NCBI RefSeq assembly: GCF_900659615.1 | Contig: NZ_CAACUY010000007.1 | Span: forward strand, 57,822 to 121,821 | Direction of reading: 5' to 3' | DNA: 64,000 bases | Origin: Actinomadura fibrosa | GTDB taxonomy: Bacteria > Actinomycetota > Actinomycetes > Streptosporangiales > Streptosporangiaceae | In this document: positions 25,064 to 33,245 of the stretch, in pieces | Layout of the letters: each line of letters opens with the position of its first letter | Numbering within the stretch: the first letter of the stretch is position 1 | Translations under genes and position numbers: made by a program | Notes under the pieces: model-generated | The model's database searches: none | What the model saw: the letters and a program-made list of their open reading frames with translations, nothing else | What the model was told of the DNA's origin: nothing

Positions 25064-26260
25064 GTGAGCGGGAACGGCCTGTACTACGACCCCTACGACA
25101 TCGAGATCGACCGCGACCCGTATCCGATCTACCGGCGGCTGCGCGACGAGGCGCCGCTGTACTACAACGAGCGCCTCGACTTCTGGGGGCTGAGCCGCTT
25201 CGCCGACGTCGATGCCGCCCTCAAGGACGTCAAGCGGCTCAGCTCCGCCAAGGGCGACATCCTGGAGGTCGTCAAGGCCGACCCGGTCATGCCGCCCGGA
25301 GTCTTCATCCACGAGGACCCGCCGCAGCACACCGTCCACCGCGCCCTGGTCTCGCGGGCCTTCACCCCGCGGCGGATGCGGATGGTGGAGGAGAAGGTGC
25401 GCGCCTTCTGCGTCGCATGCCTGGACCCCTTCACCGGCGCCGACCGGTTCGACTTCGTCACCGACCTCGGGGACGAGCTGCCGATGCGCGCGATCGGCAT
25501 GCTGGTCGGCATCCCTGACGCCGAGCAGCCCAAGGTGCGCGACTTCGCGCAAAGCAACCTTCGCAACCAGCCCGGCCGGCCCCTGCCGATCGACAAGGAG
25601 CAGTACTTCGACGGCGGCATGTACGCCGAGTACGTCAACTGGCGGAAGAAGAACTCCTCCGACGACCTGATCACCGAGTTGCTGGCCGTGGAGTTCGAGG
25701 ACGTGGACGGCACCGTCCGCCGGCTGACCACCGACGAGATCGTCACGTTCCTGACCGTCATCACCGGCGCCGGGGTGGAGACCACCGGACGGCTGTTCGG
25801 CTGGATGGGCAAGGTGCTCGCCGAGCACCCCGGCCAGCGCCGCGAACTGGCCGCCGACCGCTCACTCATCCCCAACGCGATCGAGGAGCTGCTGCGCTAC
25901 GAACCTCCCGGCCCGCACGTGGCCCGCTACGTCACCGAGGACGTCGAGTACCACGGCACCAAGGTGCCGGCCGGTTCGGCGATGCTGCTCATGGTCGCCT
26001 CGGCCAACCACGACGAACGCCGCTTCACCGACCCCGACCGCTACGACATCCACCGCGACATAGGAACGCACGTCACCTTCGGCCACGGCGCGCACTACTG
26101 CCTGGGCGCGGCGCTGGCCCGCATGGAGGGACGCGTCGCCCTCGACGAGGTGCTGAACCGCTTCCCCGAATGGGAGATCGACATGACCGGCGCCCGCCGC
26201 TCGCCCACCACGACGGTCCGCGGCTGGGACACGATGCCCGCGATCATCGACCAGAGGTGA
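25064..26260 (+). CDS. cytochrome P450
   Basis: This is a 398-residue class I bacterial P450. It has the I-helix TGAGVETTGR (Glu-Thr instead of the common Asp-Thr), K-helix EELLRYEPP (ExxR), and haem loop FGHGAHYCLGAALARME with Cys346 as thiolate ligand. Start is GTG with GAGGAG 5 bases upstream. It needs a ferredoxin and reductase; none is encoded nearby. It is co-directional with a VOC protein and divergent from two SDRs. The neighbourhood points to oxidative breakdown or tailoring of a lipid, terpenoid or aromatic; substrate unknown. Confidence 0.94.
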   Translation: MSGNGLYYDPYDIEIDRDPYPIYRRLRDEAPLYYNERLDFWGLSRFADVDAALKDVKRLSSAKGDILEVVKADPVMPPGVFIHEDPPQHTVHRALVSRAFTPRRMRMVEEKVRAFCVACLDPFTGADRFDFVTDLGDELPMRAIGMLVGIPDAEQPKVRDFAQSNLRNQPGRPLPIDKEQYFDGGMYAEYVNWRKKNSSDDLITELLAVEFEDVDGTVRRLTTDEIVTFLTVITGAGVETTGRLFGWMGKVLAEHPGQRRELAADRSLIPNAIEELLRYEPPGPHVARYVTEDVEYHGTKVPAGSAMLLMVASANHDERRFTDPDRYDIHRDIGTHVTFGHGAHYCLGAALARMEGRVALDEVLNRFPEWEIDMTGARRSPTTTVRGWDTMPAIIDQR

Positions 26261-26263
26261 CCC

Positions 26264-26551
26264 ATGACGTCCCGGCAGACGACCGGCAGCGTCGTGGCCG
26301 TGTCCCACATCGGCCTGTGCGTCTCCGACTTCGGCCGCTCCCTGCGCTCCTACACCGAAGGGCTCGGCTTCACGCACCTGTCGGTATACGTGGACGACCT
26401 GCGAGCCGTCGAAGAACGGCTCCTGAAGCTCGGAGCCACCGCGATCGAGAGCATGCGCAGCCACATCCCCATGCGCGACGGCGCCATGGACGTGCTGTTC
26501 CTCGCCGACCCCGACGGCGTCCGGATCGAACTCATCCAGCACACCCGCTGA
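26264..26551 (+). CDS. VOC/glyoxalase-like protein, apparently shortened
   Basis: This 95-residue protein begins SHIGLCVSDFGRSLRSYTEGLGF, the first beta-alpha unit of a vicinal-oxygen-chelate protein, and ends DDLRAVEERLLKLGATAIES and FLADPDGVRIELIQ, the last unit. The middle strands (about 35-45 residues in relatives) are missing: EGLGF runs straight into THLSVYVDDL. An in-frame deletion between two similar Gly-Phe-Thr/Leu segments would explain this. The gene follows the P450 by 3 bases. Whether the product folds is doubtful. Confidence 0.7.
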   Translation: MTSRQTTGSVVAVSHIGLCVSDFGRSLRSYTEGLGFTHLSVYVDDLRAVEERLLKLGATAIESMRSHIPMRDGAMDVLFLADPDGVRIELIQHTR

Positions 26552-26561
26552 GGACGCGCGC

Positions 26562-27161
26562 TCAGCCCTGCCCGCCCTCCGGCTCCACCGAGTCGAGGTA
26601 CTCCTCGAACTCCTTGACCACCTCGGCGTGCGCGGACGCGATGCCGACGCCCTCCTCCAGCCGGACCAGCTTCGGAATCCCCGTCACCAGGAACAGCAGC
26701 GTGCCCGGTGACAGGGGCCCGAGGGCGACCGGGCGCCGCCGGATCGCCGCGTCGAGCGCCTCGACCTGAAGCCGCCGCACCCGTTCGGTCCAGTCGGCGA
26801 TCTCCGCCCGGATCGACGTGCGGTGGTTGCCCAGCGCCAGGAACTCCGTGGTGAGAGCCGCCGTGGACTCGTCCCGGCTGTAGTCCCACAAAACGTGCAG
26901 CGGCTGGTCGGCTCGGGAGCGCAGCGCCTCGGCCAGCCTCTCCAGATTCTGCTGCGACCTGCGCCGGATTGCCGCGACGAACACCTCGTCCGTGGTCGGG
27001 AAGTAGTACTGGACCAGACCCGGAGTCACCCCGGCCTTCGCCGCGATCGCGCGGTAGGTGACGCCGGCGTAGCCCTTCTCCAGCATCAGCCGCTCGACGC
27101 AGTCGAGCAGGAGATCCCGCGTCTTCGACGTCTCGGTGCCCACGCGCCGTGGGGATGCCAT
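26562..27161 (-). CDS. TetR family regulator
   Basis: This is a 199-residue TetR protein with HTH segments RDLLLDCVERLMLEKGYAGVTYRAIAAKAGV and PGLVQYYFPTTDEVFVAAI. ATG at 27161 is preferred to 27179 because of the GAGG upstream and the usual distance to the HTH. It is convergent with the VOC gene, 10 bases apart. It is the only regulator in the 19-27 kb island, so it is the natural candidate to bind the three TATACGANCGTATA palindromes, although its own upstream region has none. Confidence 0.9.
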   Translation of the reverse strand: MASPRRVGTETSKTRDLLLDCVERLMLEKGYAGVTYRAIAAKAGVTPGLVQYYFPTTDEVFVAAIRRRSQQNLERLAEALRSRADQPLHVLWDYSRDESTAALTTEFLALGNHRTSIRAEIADWTERVRRLQVEALDAAIRRRPVALGPLSPGTLLFLVTGIPKLVRLEEGVGIASAHAEVVKEFEEYLDSVEPEGGQG

Positions 27162-27300
27162 GCCCGACCTCACTCTCACCCTGCACGGACATTGTGGCAG
27201 ACCTTCCTGTCACATCCCGTGAGCGGGCGAGCGAGGTGGTGCTCGGCATCCAGCGCGGCTCCCGTCGCGGGATCTCACCCGTACCTGTTCGGCGTCGTCC

Positions 27301-30300
27301 TCATCGGCCTCGGATCTCGTTCTTGTCGACCTCGACGATGTCCTGTGGCTTCCCGAAGCGGTTGCCGTAGGGGTGGACGGTGATGCCGCGCACGTGGTTG
27401 AGCTTCGCCAGCTGGGCGAACGGCTGGGTTTGCATGATGGTCGCGAGGATCCGTCGTGCGCTGCGTTGCAGGTCGCCGAGGCGCATGTTGACCTGGTAGT
27501 CGCCCTTGAGCGTGACGGTGTAGGCGGTCACCGGGCTGGCGTTGTCTCCCGGGACGGCGTGCACGACGTTCGAGATGGCGATGGACGCCTTGGTCGTGGT
27601 GTCGACCGCGCCGTCGGCCAGAACCGCCGTGATCGCTTTGTACGCTTCGTCGACGGAGTGGAGCGGGGGATTCGCGACCGTCTTGGTCTGCCCGGTGGCC
27701 AGGACCTGGATCGAAGCGGACGAGAGAGGAGTCTTGGACAGGTCCGTCCGGGAGTCCACGGTGGTGGTGACGGATTCGCTTCCGCTGGGGCTCGGAACGA
27801 GGCTGCCGTTCTTCCAGGCGTACCGGAGCGTGTAGAGCCTGCCGCCGCCTAGGTCGACCTGGTACTTGGTGTAGGCGGGCAGTCCCGCGACGTCGATGGT
27901 CGGGAGTACCTTCTTGCTCGCGGTGACGACCTCGTCCGGGTTCGTTCCGGGCTCGATGAGGTCGTTGCCGGAGTACATGGTGTCGGTCGCCCCGTGCGCG
28001 CCGCCCCAGTCGGTCATGACCAGGCCTTGGAAGCCCCACTCGCCGCGCAGCACGTCGGTGAGCAGGTCGTAGTTCTTCGAGGACCATGTTCCGTTAATCT
28101 TGTTGTAGGAGCTCATGACGGCCATGGGACGGCCGGTCTTGACCGCGTACTCGAAGCTCTTGAGCTCGATCTCGCGCAGCGCGCGCTCGCTGACGACGGC
28201 GTCGTCGCCGTCGCGGTTGGCCTCCTGGTTGTTCCCGGCGAGGTGCTTGAGCGTGACGCCCACGCCCGGTTTGGACTGGACGCCCCGGGTCGCCGCGACC
28301 GCGGTCATCCCGGTGAGCAGTGGATCCTCCGAGTAGTACTCGAAGTTGCGGCCGTTGAGAGGGTCGCGGTGGATGTTCATGCCCGGCGCCAGCCACAGGG
28401 TCGCGCCGTAGTAGAGCATCTCTTCGCCGACGGCGCGGCCGACCCGGAGGACCAGGTCGCTGTCCCAGGTCTGGGCGAGGAGCGTGCCGACGGGCCAGGC
28501 GGTGGCCCACTGGTAGGTCGGTGGCGTCGTGGGGAGCCGCCGGGTGATGCGCAGGCCCGCGGGGCCGTCCGCGAGTGTCATGGCGGGGATGCCGATGTTC
28601 TCGTACTTGCCGGTCGTGTACCCGCCGGCGCCGACGGCGGCCGGAGTCGAGCCCGGCGTGGCGCTGCCTTCGACGATGTTGGCGAGCTGGTCGAGACTGA
28701 GGCCGGCGACGAACTGAGTGAGCGGCATCTTGCCTTTGGCGACGTCGTAGAGGGTGGCGCCTCGGATGGGGGCGGCCTTGTTCAGCGTCTCGCCGGTCTT
28801 GCGCGGGTAGGGTGCGCCGGTGCCCTCCCAGTTCGTCTGCCTAGGGTCGATGTAGGCGGTGGTGCTGGAGATCGGGCTCTTGTCGATCGCGTAGTACGGC
28901 GACGTCGAGGGAACCGGGACGTCCTGCTCGAAGGAGGAGCGGGAGTCCTTGAACAGCTTCCTGAACGATGCGGGGTTCAGCGCGACGGACGGAGCGGCGG
29001 CGATCTCGCGGTCCTCACCGGCGTAGGTATAGAAGTTCGCCGGGTCGCCGGCCAGCTCACCGTCCGGGGTGCGCCCGTCGAGTTCGTGATCGACCGACTC
29101 GGTGGTCACCCTGGAGGACAGGGTCAGCTTCGCCGCGACGTGGGTGCTGCGCGAGGAGTCGCCGACGCGGATGACGTACGTGCCGGGATCCAGGACGTAC
29201 GCCGATCGGGCCGTGTCGAACGAGGACATCTGCGTCGTGTCGTAGGAGATGGTGAGGTCCTGGCTCGCGCCCGGTGGGAGCTCGTCGGTCTTCGCGAACG
29301 CCGCGAGCTCCTGGTAGGCCTTGTCGACTCCGGTCTGCGGAGCGGAGAAGTAGACCTGCACGACCTCCTTGCCGCTGCGGGCACCGGTGTTGGTCACCCT
29401 GACCTTCACCGTGGTCTTCGCGGCAGTGGCCCGCACGGAGGGGGCGGAGATCCTGAAGCCGGTGTACGACAAGCCCCAGCCGAAGGGGTAGGTCACCACG
29501 CTCGCCGGGTTCGAGGGGTCGATCGTCTTGTAGAACGAGTCGAAGTAGCGGTAACCGACGTAGATGCCCTCGCGATAGGGCTCGGTCCCGGTGTCGCCGT
29601 CATTGCCGCCGAACGTTCCGGACGCCGGGTAGTGGGAGTACTTCGAGGCCCAGGTGTCGGTGAGATGTCCCGATGGGTTCACGGTGCCGTTGAGCACGTC
29701 CACCAGGGCGTTGCCGCCCTGCTGCCCGGATTGGCTCATGAGGAGCAGCGAGTCGAGTGCCGGACCGTTGGAGGGATCCTTCGCCGAGGCGTTGATCGCC
29801 TTGAAGAACGACGTGTCGATGACCCCGCCGACATTGAGCACGATGACGACGTGGACGTAGGTACGGCCGATGAGCCGGATGTCGGCCTTCTCGGTGTCGG
29901 TGAGCTGATAGTCGCCCGCTCCGGGCGAGCGGTCGAAGCCTTCGCCGGAGTTGCGCGCCACCACGTAGATGGCCGTGTCGGTCGGCGCGGTCGGCTGCAC
30001 GGTATCTGCGGTGAGCAACTGCTCGACCGAGGAATAGTCGATGGCAGGGCCGAACGAGTAGCCGGCGTCGGTCTCCGGATACTTGGTGTCGTAGGCGGCC
30101 GTCATCGCCTTCCAGTAGGCCGAACCAGTGGTGACGCGGTAGCCGGCGTTCTCCAGTCCCTGCCGCGCCGTCACGGTGGAGCGGTTGTTGACGTCGCCGG
30201 AGCCGGTGCCTCCCTTGACGGTCTTGTAGGCGCCGACGCCGAACAGCGCCACGTTCCCGGAGCGGGCCATGGGCAGCGCGGCGCCGGGATTGTCGAGCAG

Positions 30301-30480
30301 CACCATGCCCTGGCTCGCGGCTCGCCTGGCCAGGGCGGAGTTGGCGAGTTCGAGCCGTCCGGGTTCGGGATCGGTGGTGGAGGCGCGAGCGGAGAAGACA
30401 GCCGTCAGGACCAGGCCGACGGCGAGCGCTGCGGAGAGGACGGGCCGGGCAGCGGTCCGGCGTACGAATGGCACCTGCAT
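27301..30480 (-). CDS. secreted GH3 beta-glycosidase with inverted domain order
   Basis: This is a 1059-residue exported enzyme (signal helix SAALAVGLVLTAVFSARA). The domains are swapped relative to ordinary GH3. The alpha/beta C-domain comes first (LARRAASQGMVLLDNPGAALPM, then GTFGGNDGDTGTEPYREGIYVGYRYFD, YPFGWGLSYTGF), then an FnIII-like domain (about 350-460). The TIM-barrel N-domain is last (GPAGLRITRRLPT, GATLWLAPGMNIHRDPLNGRNFEYYSEDP, KHLAGNNQE). The nucleophile is Asp824 in LVMTDWGGAHG. About 235 further residues follow, including an unusual insertion. Inverted GH3s are known from Ruminococcus and Butyrivibrio beta-glucosidases. Divergent from a LacI gene. Beta-glucosidase or xylosidase activity is likely. 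Confidence 0.9.
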   Translation of the reverse strand: MQVPFVRRTAARPVLSAALAVGLVLTAVFSARASTTDPEPGRLELANSALARRAASQGMVLLDNPGAALPMARSGNVALFGVGAYKTVKGGTGSGDVNNRSTVTARQGLENAGYRVTTGSAYWKAMTAAYDTKYPETDAGYSFGPAIDYSSVEQLLTADTVQPTAPTDTAIYVVARNSGEGFDRSPGAGDYQLTDTEKADIRLIGRTYVHVVIVLNVGGVIDTSFFKAINASAKDPSNGPALDSLLLMSQSGQQGGNALVDVLNGTVNPSGHLTDTWASKYSHYPASGTFGGNDGDTGTEPYREGIYVGYRYFDSFYKTIDPSNPASVVTYPFGWGLSYTGFRISAPSVRATAAKTTVKVRVTNTGARSGKEVVQVYFSAPQTGVDKAYQELAAFAKTDELPPGASQDLTISYDTTQMSSFDTARSAYVLDPGTYVIRVGDSSRSTHVAAKLTLSSRVTTESVDHELDGRTPDGELAGDPANFYTYAGEDREIAAAPSVALNPASFRKLFKDSRSSFEQDVPVPSTSPYYAIDKSPISSTTAYIDPRQTNWEGTGAPYPRKTGETLNKAAPIRGATLYDVAKGKMPLTQFVAGLSLDQLANIVEGSATPGSTPAAVGAGGYTTGKYENIGIPAMTLADGPAGLRITRRLPTTPPTYQWATAWPVGTLLAQTWDSDLVLRVGRAVGEEMLYYGATLWLAPGMNIHRDPLNGRNFEYYSEDPLLTGMTAVAATRGVQSKPGVGVTLKHLAGNNQEANRDGDDAVVSERALREIELKSFEYAVKTGRPMAVMSSYNKINGTWSSKNYDLLTDVLRGEWGFQGLVMTDWGGAHGATDTMYSGNDLIEPGTNPDEVVTASKKVLPTIDVAGLPAYTKYQVDLGGGRLYTLRYAWKNGSLVPSPSGSESVTTTVDSRTDLSKTPLSSASIQVLATGQTKTVANPPLHSVDEAYKAITAVLADGAVDTTTKASIAISNVVHAVPGDNASPVTAYTVTLKGDYQVNMRLGDLQRSARRILATIMQTQPFAQLAKLNHVRGITVHPYGNRFGKPQDIVEVDKNEIRGR

Positions 30481-30500
30481 CGCGCTGACCTCATCCGGAT

Positions 30501-30514
30501 TGACTACGTAGTCA
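30501..30514. promoter_or_regulatory. perfect palindrome TGACTACGTAGTCA, LacI operator candidate
   Basis: A perfect 14-bp palindrome with a central CG, as in LacI-family operators. It lies 20 bases upstream of the GH3 start and 69 bases upstream of the divergent LacI gene start. Confidence 0.6.
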
Positions 30515-30582
30515 TCGGTACGATGAGCTTGGGCGGTACTCAGGGGGCTCAGGCCGAAGCCTGCGGAAGGGGAACCGGAGCC

Positions 30583-31617
30583 GTGACGATCACCGGTGGT
30601 GAGAAACCGGCACCGCGACCTGCGAGTACCGACGTGGCTCGCCTGGCCGGCGTTTCACAGAAGACGGTGTCGCGGGTGATGAGGGGTGAGCCGCATGTCC
30701 GTCCCGAGGTGCGGGCGAAGGTGCTCCGCGCCGCCGAGCAACTCCGGTACCGGCCCAACGCGGCGGCACGCAGCCTGATGTCCGGCCGGACCGGCCGTCT
30801 GGGAGTGGTCGCGTACGGCGCCGGACTGTACGGCCCCACGACGCTGCTGATCGCGGTGGAGACGGCGGCGCGGCGGCTGGGTTACGCGACGAGCGTCGCG
30901 CACACCAGCCCGGACGACGGGCATTCCCTCGCCGGCCTGATCGAGCGGCTGCTCGATCAGGGAGTCGACGGCCTCGTCCTGCCCGAGGACATCGACGAGG
31001 GCCCTATCCCGGTCGCGATAGACGTTCCGGTCCTGACCATGGGCCGCTTCCACGGTGTCACGGCCACGCGCCGCATCCAGGCCGCGGAACGGGCCGACCG
31101 CAGCGGGTATCTGGCGACCAGGCACCTCATCGATCTGGGCCACACCGAGATCCGGCACGTTTCCGGGCCCCGGCGCTGGTGGGCGGCGCGCGACCGCGCC
31201 GACGGCTGGCGGACGGCGCTGACCGGCGCGGGGCTGCCGCCGGTGGAACCGGTGGAGGGCGACTGGTCGTGCGAGAGCGGTTACGCCGCGGGAGTCCGGC
31301 TCGCCCAGGACGCCGGGATGACCGCCGTCTTCGTCGCCAACGACGACATGGCGATCGGGGTGATCCGTGCACTGCACGAAGCCGGCCGGCGGGTACCGGA
31401 CGAGGTGAGCGTCGTCGGGATGGACGACATCCCCGCGGCCCGCTTCCTGAATCCAGCGCTCACCACGATCGCTCAGGACTTCGAGGCCATGGCCACGGAG
31501 GGTGTCGAGTTGCTGGCCGAAGAGATCGCCGCGCCCACCCCGACGGGACGCCGATTGCATCCGGTCGAGTTCGTGCTCGCCGTCCGGGAGTCGACCGCGC
31601 CGCCCGTGCACGCCTAA
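30583..31617 (+). CDS. LacI family regulator (1)
   Basis: This is a 344-residue LacI repressor: HTH STDVARLAGVSQKTVSRVMRGEPHVRPEVRAKV, hinge RPNAAARSL, then a periplasmic-binding-protein-like sugar domain (VSGPRRWWAARDRADGW, GDWSCESGY, VFVANDDMAIGVIRAL, VVGMDDIPAARFLNPALTTI). GTG at 30583 gives normal length; ATG at 30523 is possible. It probably represses the adjacent GH3. Its stop codon overlaps the stop of the convergent GH43 gene by 2 bases. All three LacI proteins of the window share the GDWS element, suggesting a recent subfamily. Confidence 0.93.
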   Translation: MTITGGEKPAPRPASTDVARLAGVSQKTVSRVMRGEPHVRPEVRAKVLRAAEQLRYRPNAAARSLMSGRTGRLGVVAYGAGLYGPTTLLIAVETAARRLGYATSVAHTSPDDGHSLAGLIERLLDQGVDGLVLPEDIDEGPIPVAIDVPVLTMGRFHGVTATRRIQAAERADRSGYLATRHLIDLGHTEIRHVSGPRRWWAARDRADGWRTALTGAGLPPVEPVEGDWSCESGYAAGVRLAQDAGMTAVFVANDDMAIGVIRALHEAGRRVPDEVSVVGMDDIPAARFLNPALTTIAQDFEAMATEGVELLAEEIAAPTPTGRRLHPVEFVLAVRESTAPPVHA

Positions 31618-33092
31618 TCGTTCAAGCGGGTCGGATCGTCACATCCGCGATAGACAAACGACTTCACGACGGCGCCGGGGCCTTCGCCGACCAGCCCGAT
31701 CATGCGACCGGTGAAGCCACCGGCCACCTCGGTGGACAGGTAGCGGCCGTCCAGCCGGCCCAGTTCCCGGAAGCCGGTGGCCCCCCGCACGCCCACCACG
31801 ATCAGATCGGGCCCCTGGTGCGGGGTACCTACCGCCCCCTCGGACGGCTGGGTCCGCAGCTCCAGCACCGGTGGGGCGGCGACGGCCATCTCGCCGAGAA
31901 CGACCCGCAGGTCACCGATGCGCGTGCTCGCGCGCACCCGGCCGTCCTCGATGGACAGCGTCAGGCGGTGGAAGGGGTCGATGCGGACTTCCAGGCCGGC
32001 GCGCCCGGCGCCCGGGTCGACCTCGGCTCGCGCGCTGATGAAGAAGTGCTCCTGACGGCGTCCGACGAACGCCTCCTCGCGCGAGGGTGCGGTCAGGCGC
32101 CAGTGCCCTTCGGGCGCGAAGGTGAGCAGGTCCGCGCGGTGATGCGATGGGGCCACCCATGAATGTGGTGGCACGGGACCGGTGAGATGTTCGACGACCG
32201 GGCCGGTCGCGCTCCCCTCGATCGGCCTGCCCAGGCGGGGCCATCCGTCCTCCCAGTCGAGCTCGGCGGCGAAGGTCTCGCGTCCGAGGACGTGCCAGGC
32301 GGGAGTGGAGCCGCGCGGTCGGACGCCGAGGAACACCATCGCCCAGCTCCCGTCCGGGCGTTGCACGACGTCGGCGTGGCCGGTGTTCTGCGTTGGCCAG
32401 TCCGTTCCGCGTGCGGTGAGCAGCGGGTTGTCCGGGCAGGGCTCAAAGGGGCCGTTGGGCCGGGGGGCTCGGGCGACGGTGACGGCGTGGCCGCGTTCGG
32501 TGCCGCCTTCGGCGATGAACAGGTACCAGGATGATCCCCGCTGGACGAGGTGGGGGCCTTCGGGGAACTGGCCGCCGGTGCCTCGCCAGATTACGGCGGG
32601 TTCGGTCAGGAGTGCGCCGGTCTCAGTGTTGAGAGCGGCCTGAAGGATGCCCTGTCTGCCCGGCGGCAGCTCACCCGACCAGCTCAGCCAGCACGTTCCG
32701 GCGTCGTCCCAGGCCAGATCGGGGTCGATGCCGTGCGCGTCCGGGACGCGGATCGGCCGGGACCAGGGGCCGGCCGGATCGCTGGCGGTCACCAGCAGCT
32801 GTCCCGGCCCGTCGCTGACGTTGGTCGTGATCATCCAGAAGCGGCCCTGGTGGTAGCGCAGTGTGGGGGCGTAGACGCCCCCGGAGTGCCGGCAGCCGAC
32901 GATGTCGAGCTGGTCCGGACGGTCGAGTACGTGCCCGACCGGGGACCAGCGGCGCAGGTCGCTCGACCGGAAGATCGGTACGCCGGGCGCGTATTCGAAG
33001 CTGGAGTTGACCAGGTAGAACTCGGACCCGACACGGCAGATGCTGGGATCGGGGTGGAAGCCGGGGATGACGGGGTTCTGGGCGATCAGCAT
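31614..33092 (-). CDS. GH43 family glycosidase
   Basis: This 492-residue cytoplasmic enzyme has a five-bladed propeller with general base Asp15 in GFHPDPSICRVG, the pKa-modulating Asp in GIDPDLAWDD (about 123-125) and general acid Glu178 in FPEGPHL. A C-terminal beta-sandwich (from about 310) matches beta-xylosidase/arabinofuranosidase GH43 enzymes. ATG at 33092 with GGAG. No signal peptide, so it works on imported oligosaccharides. Divergent from LacI 2, 153 bases apart. Confidence 0.92.
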   Translation of the reverse strand: MLIAQNPVIPGFHPDPSICRVGSEFYLVNSSFEYAPGVPIFRSSDLRRWSPVGHVLDRPDQLDIVGCRHSGGVYAPTLRYHQGRFWMITTNVSDGPGQLLVTASDPAGPWSRPIRVPDAHGIDPDLAWDDAGTCWLSWSGELPPGRQGILQAALNTETGALLTEPAVIWRGTGGQFPEGPHLVQRGSSWYLFIAEGGTERGHAVTVARAPRPNGPFEPCPDNPLLTARGTDWPTQNTGHADVVQRPDGSWAMVFLGVRPRGSTPAWHVLGRETFAAELDWEDGWPRLGRPIEGSATGPVVEHLTGPVPPHSWVAPSHHRADLLTFAPEGHWRLTAPSREEAFVGRRQEHFFISARAEVDPGAGRAGLEVRIDPFHRLTLSIEDGRVRASTRIGDLRVVLGEMAVAAPPVLELRTQPSEGAVGTPHQGPDLIVVGVRGATGFRELGRLDGRYLSTEVAGGFTGRMIGLVGEGPGAVVKSFVYRGCDDPTRLND

Positions 33093-33245
33093 GGAAGCTC
33101 CGCGGTAGAACGACGGGGGGAGACCTCGGGGCGCCGTCTGGCTTCCGGGCGCTAGCGGACCGTACGACATCACGGGCCGGCGGACAAACCCCCTCACGCC
33201 GCCGCCTGCCTGCCCTGGCCCGGGGAAGCGATAGAAAGGGGGGTT

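Noticed and set aside
27994..30582. Very long open frame antisense to the GH3 gene running into LacI 1
   Set aside because: High-GC antisense shadow: Val/Gly/Asp-rich low-information protein with no motif; only the LacI part from 30583 is real.
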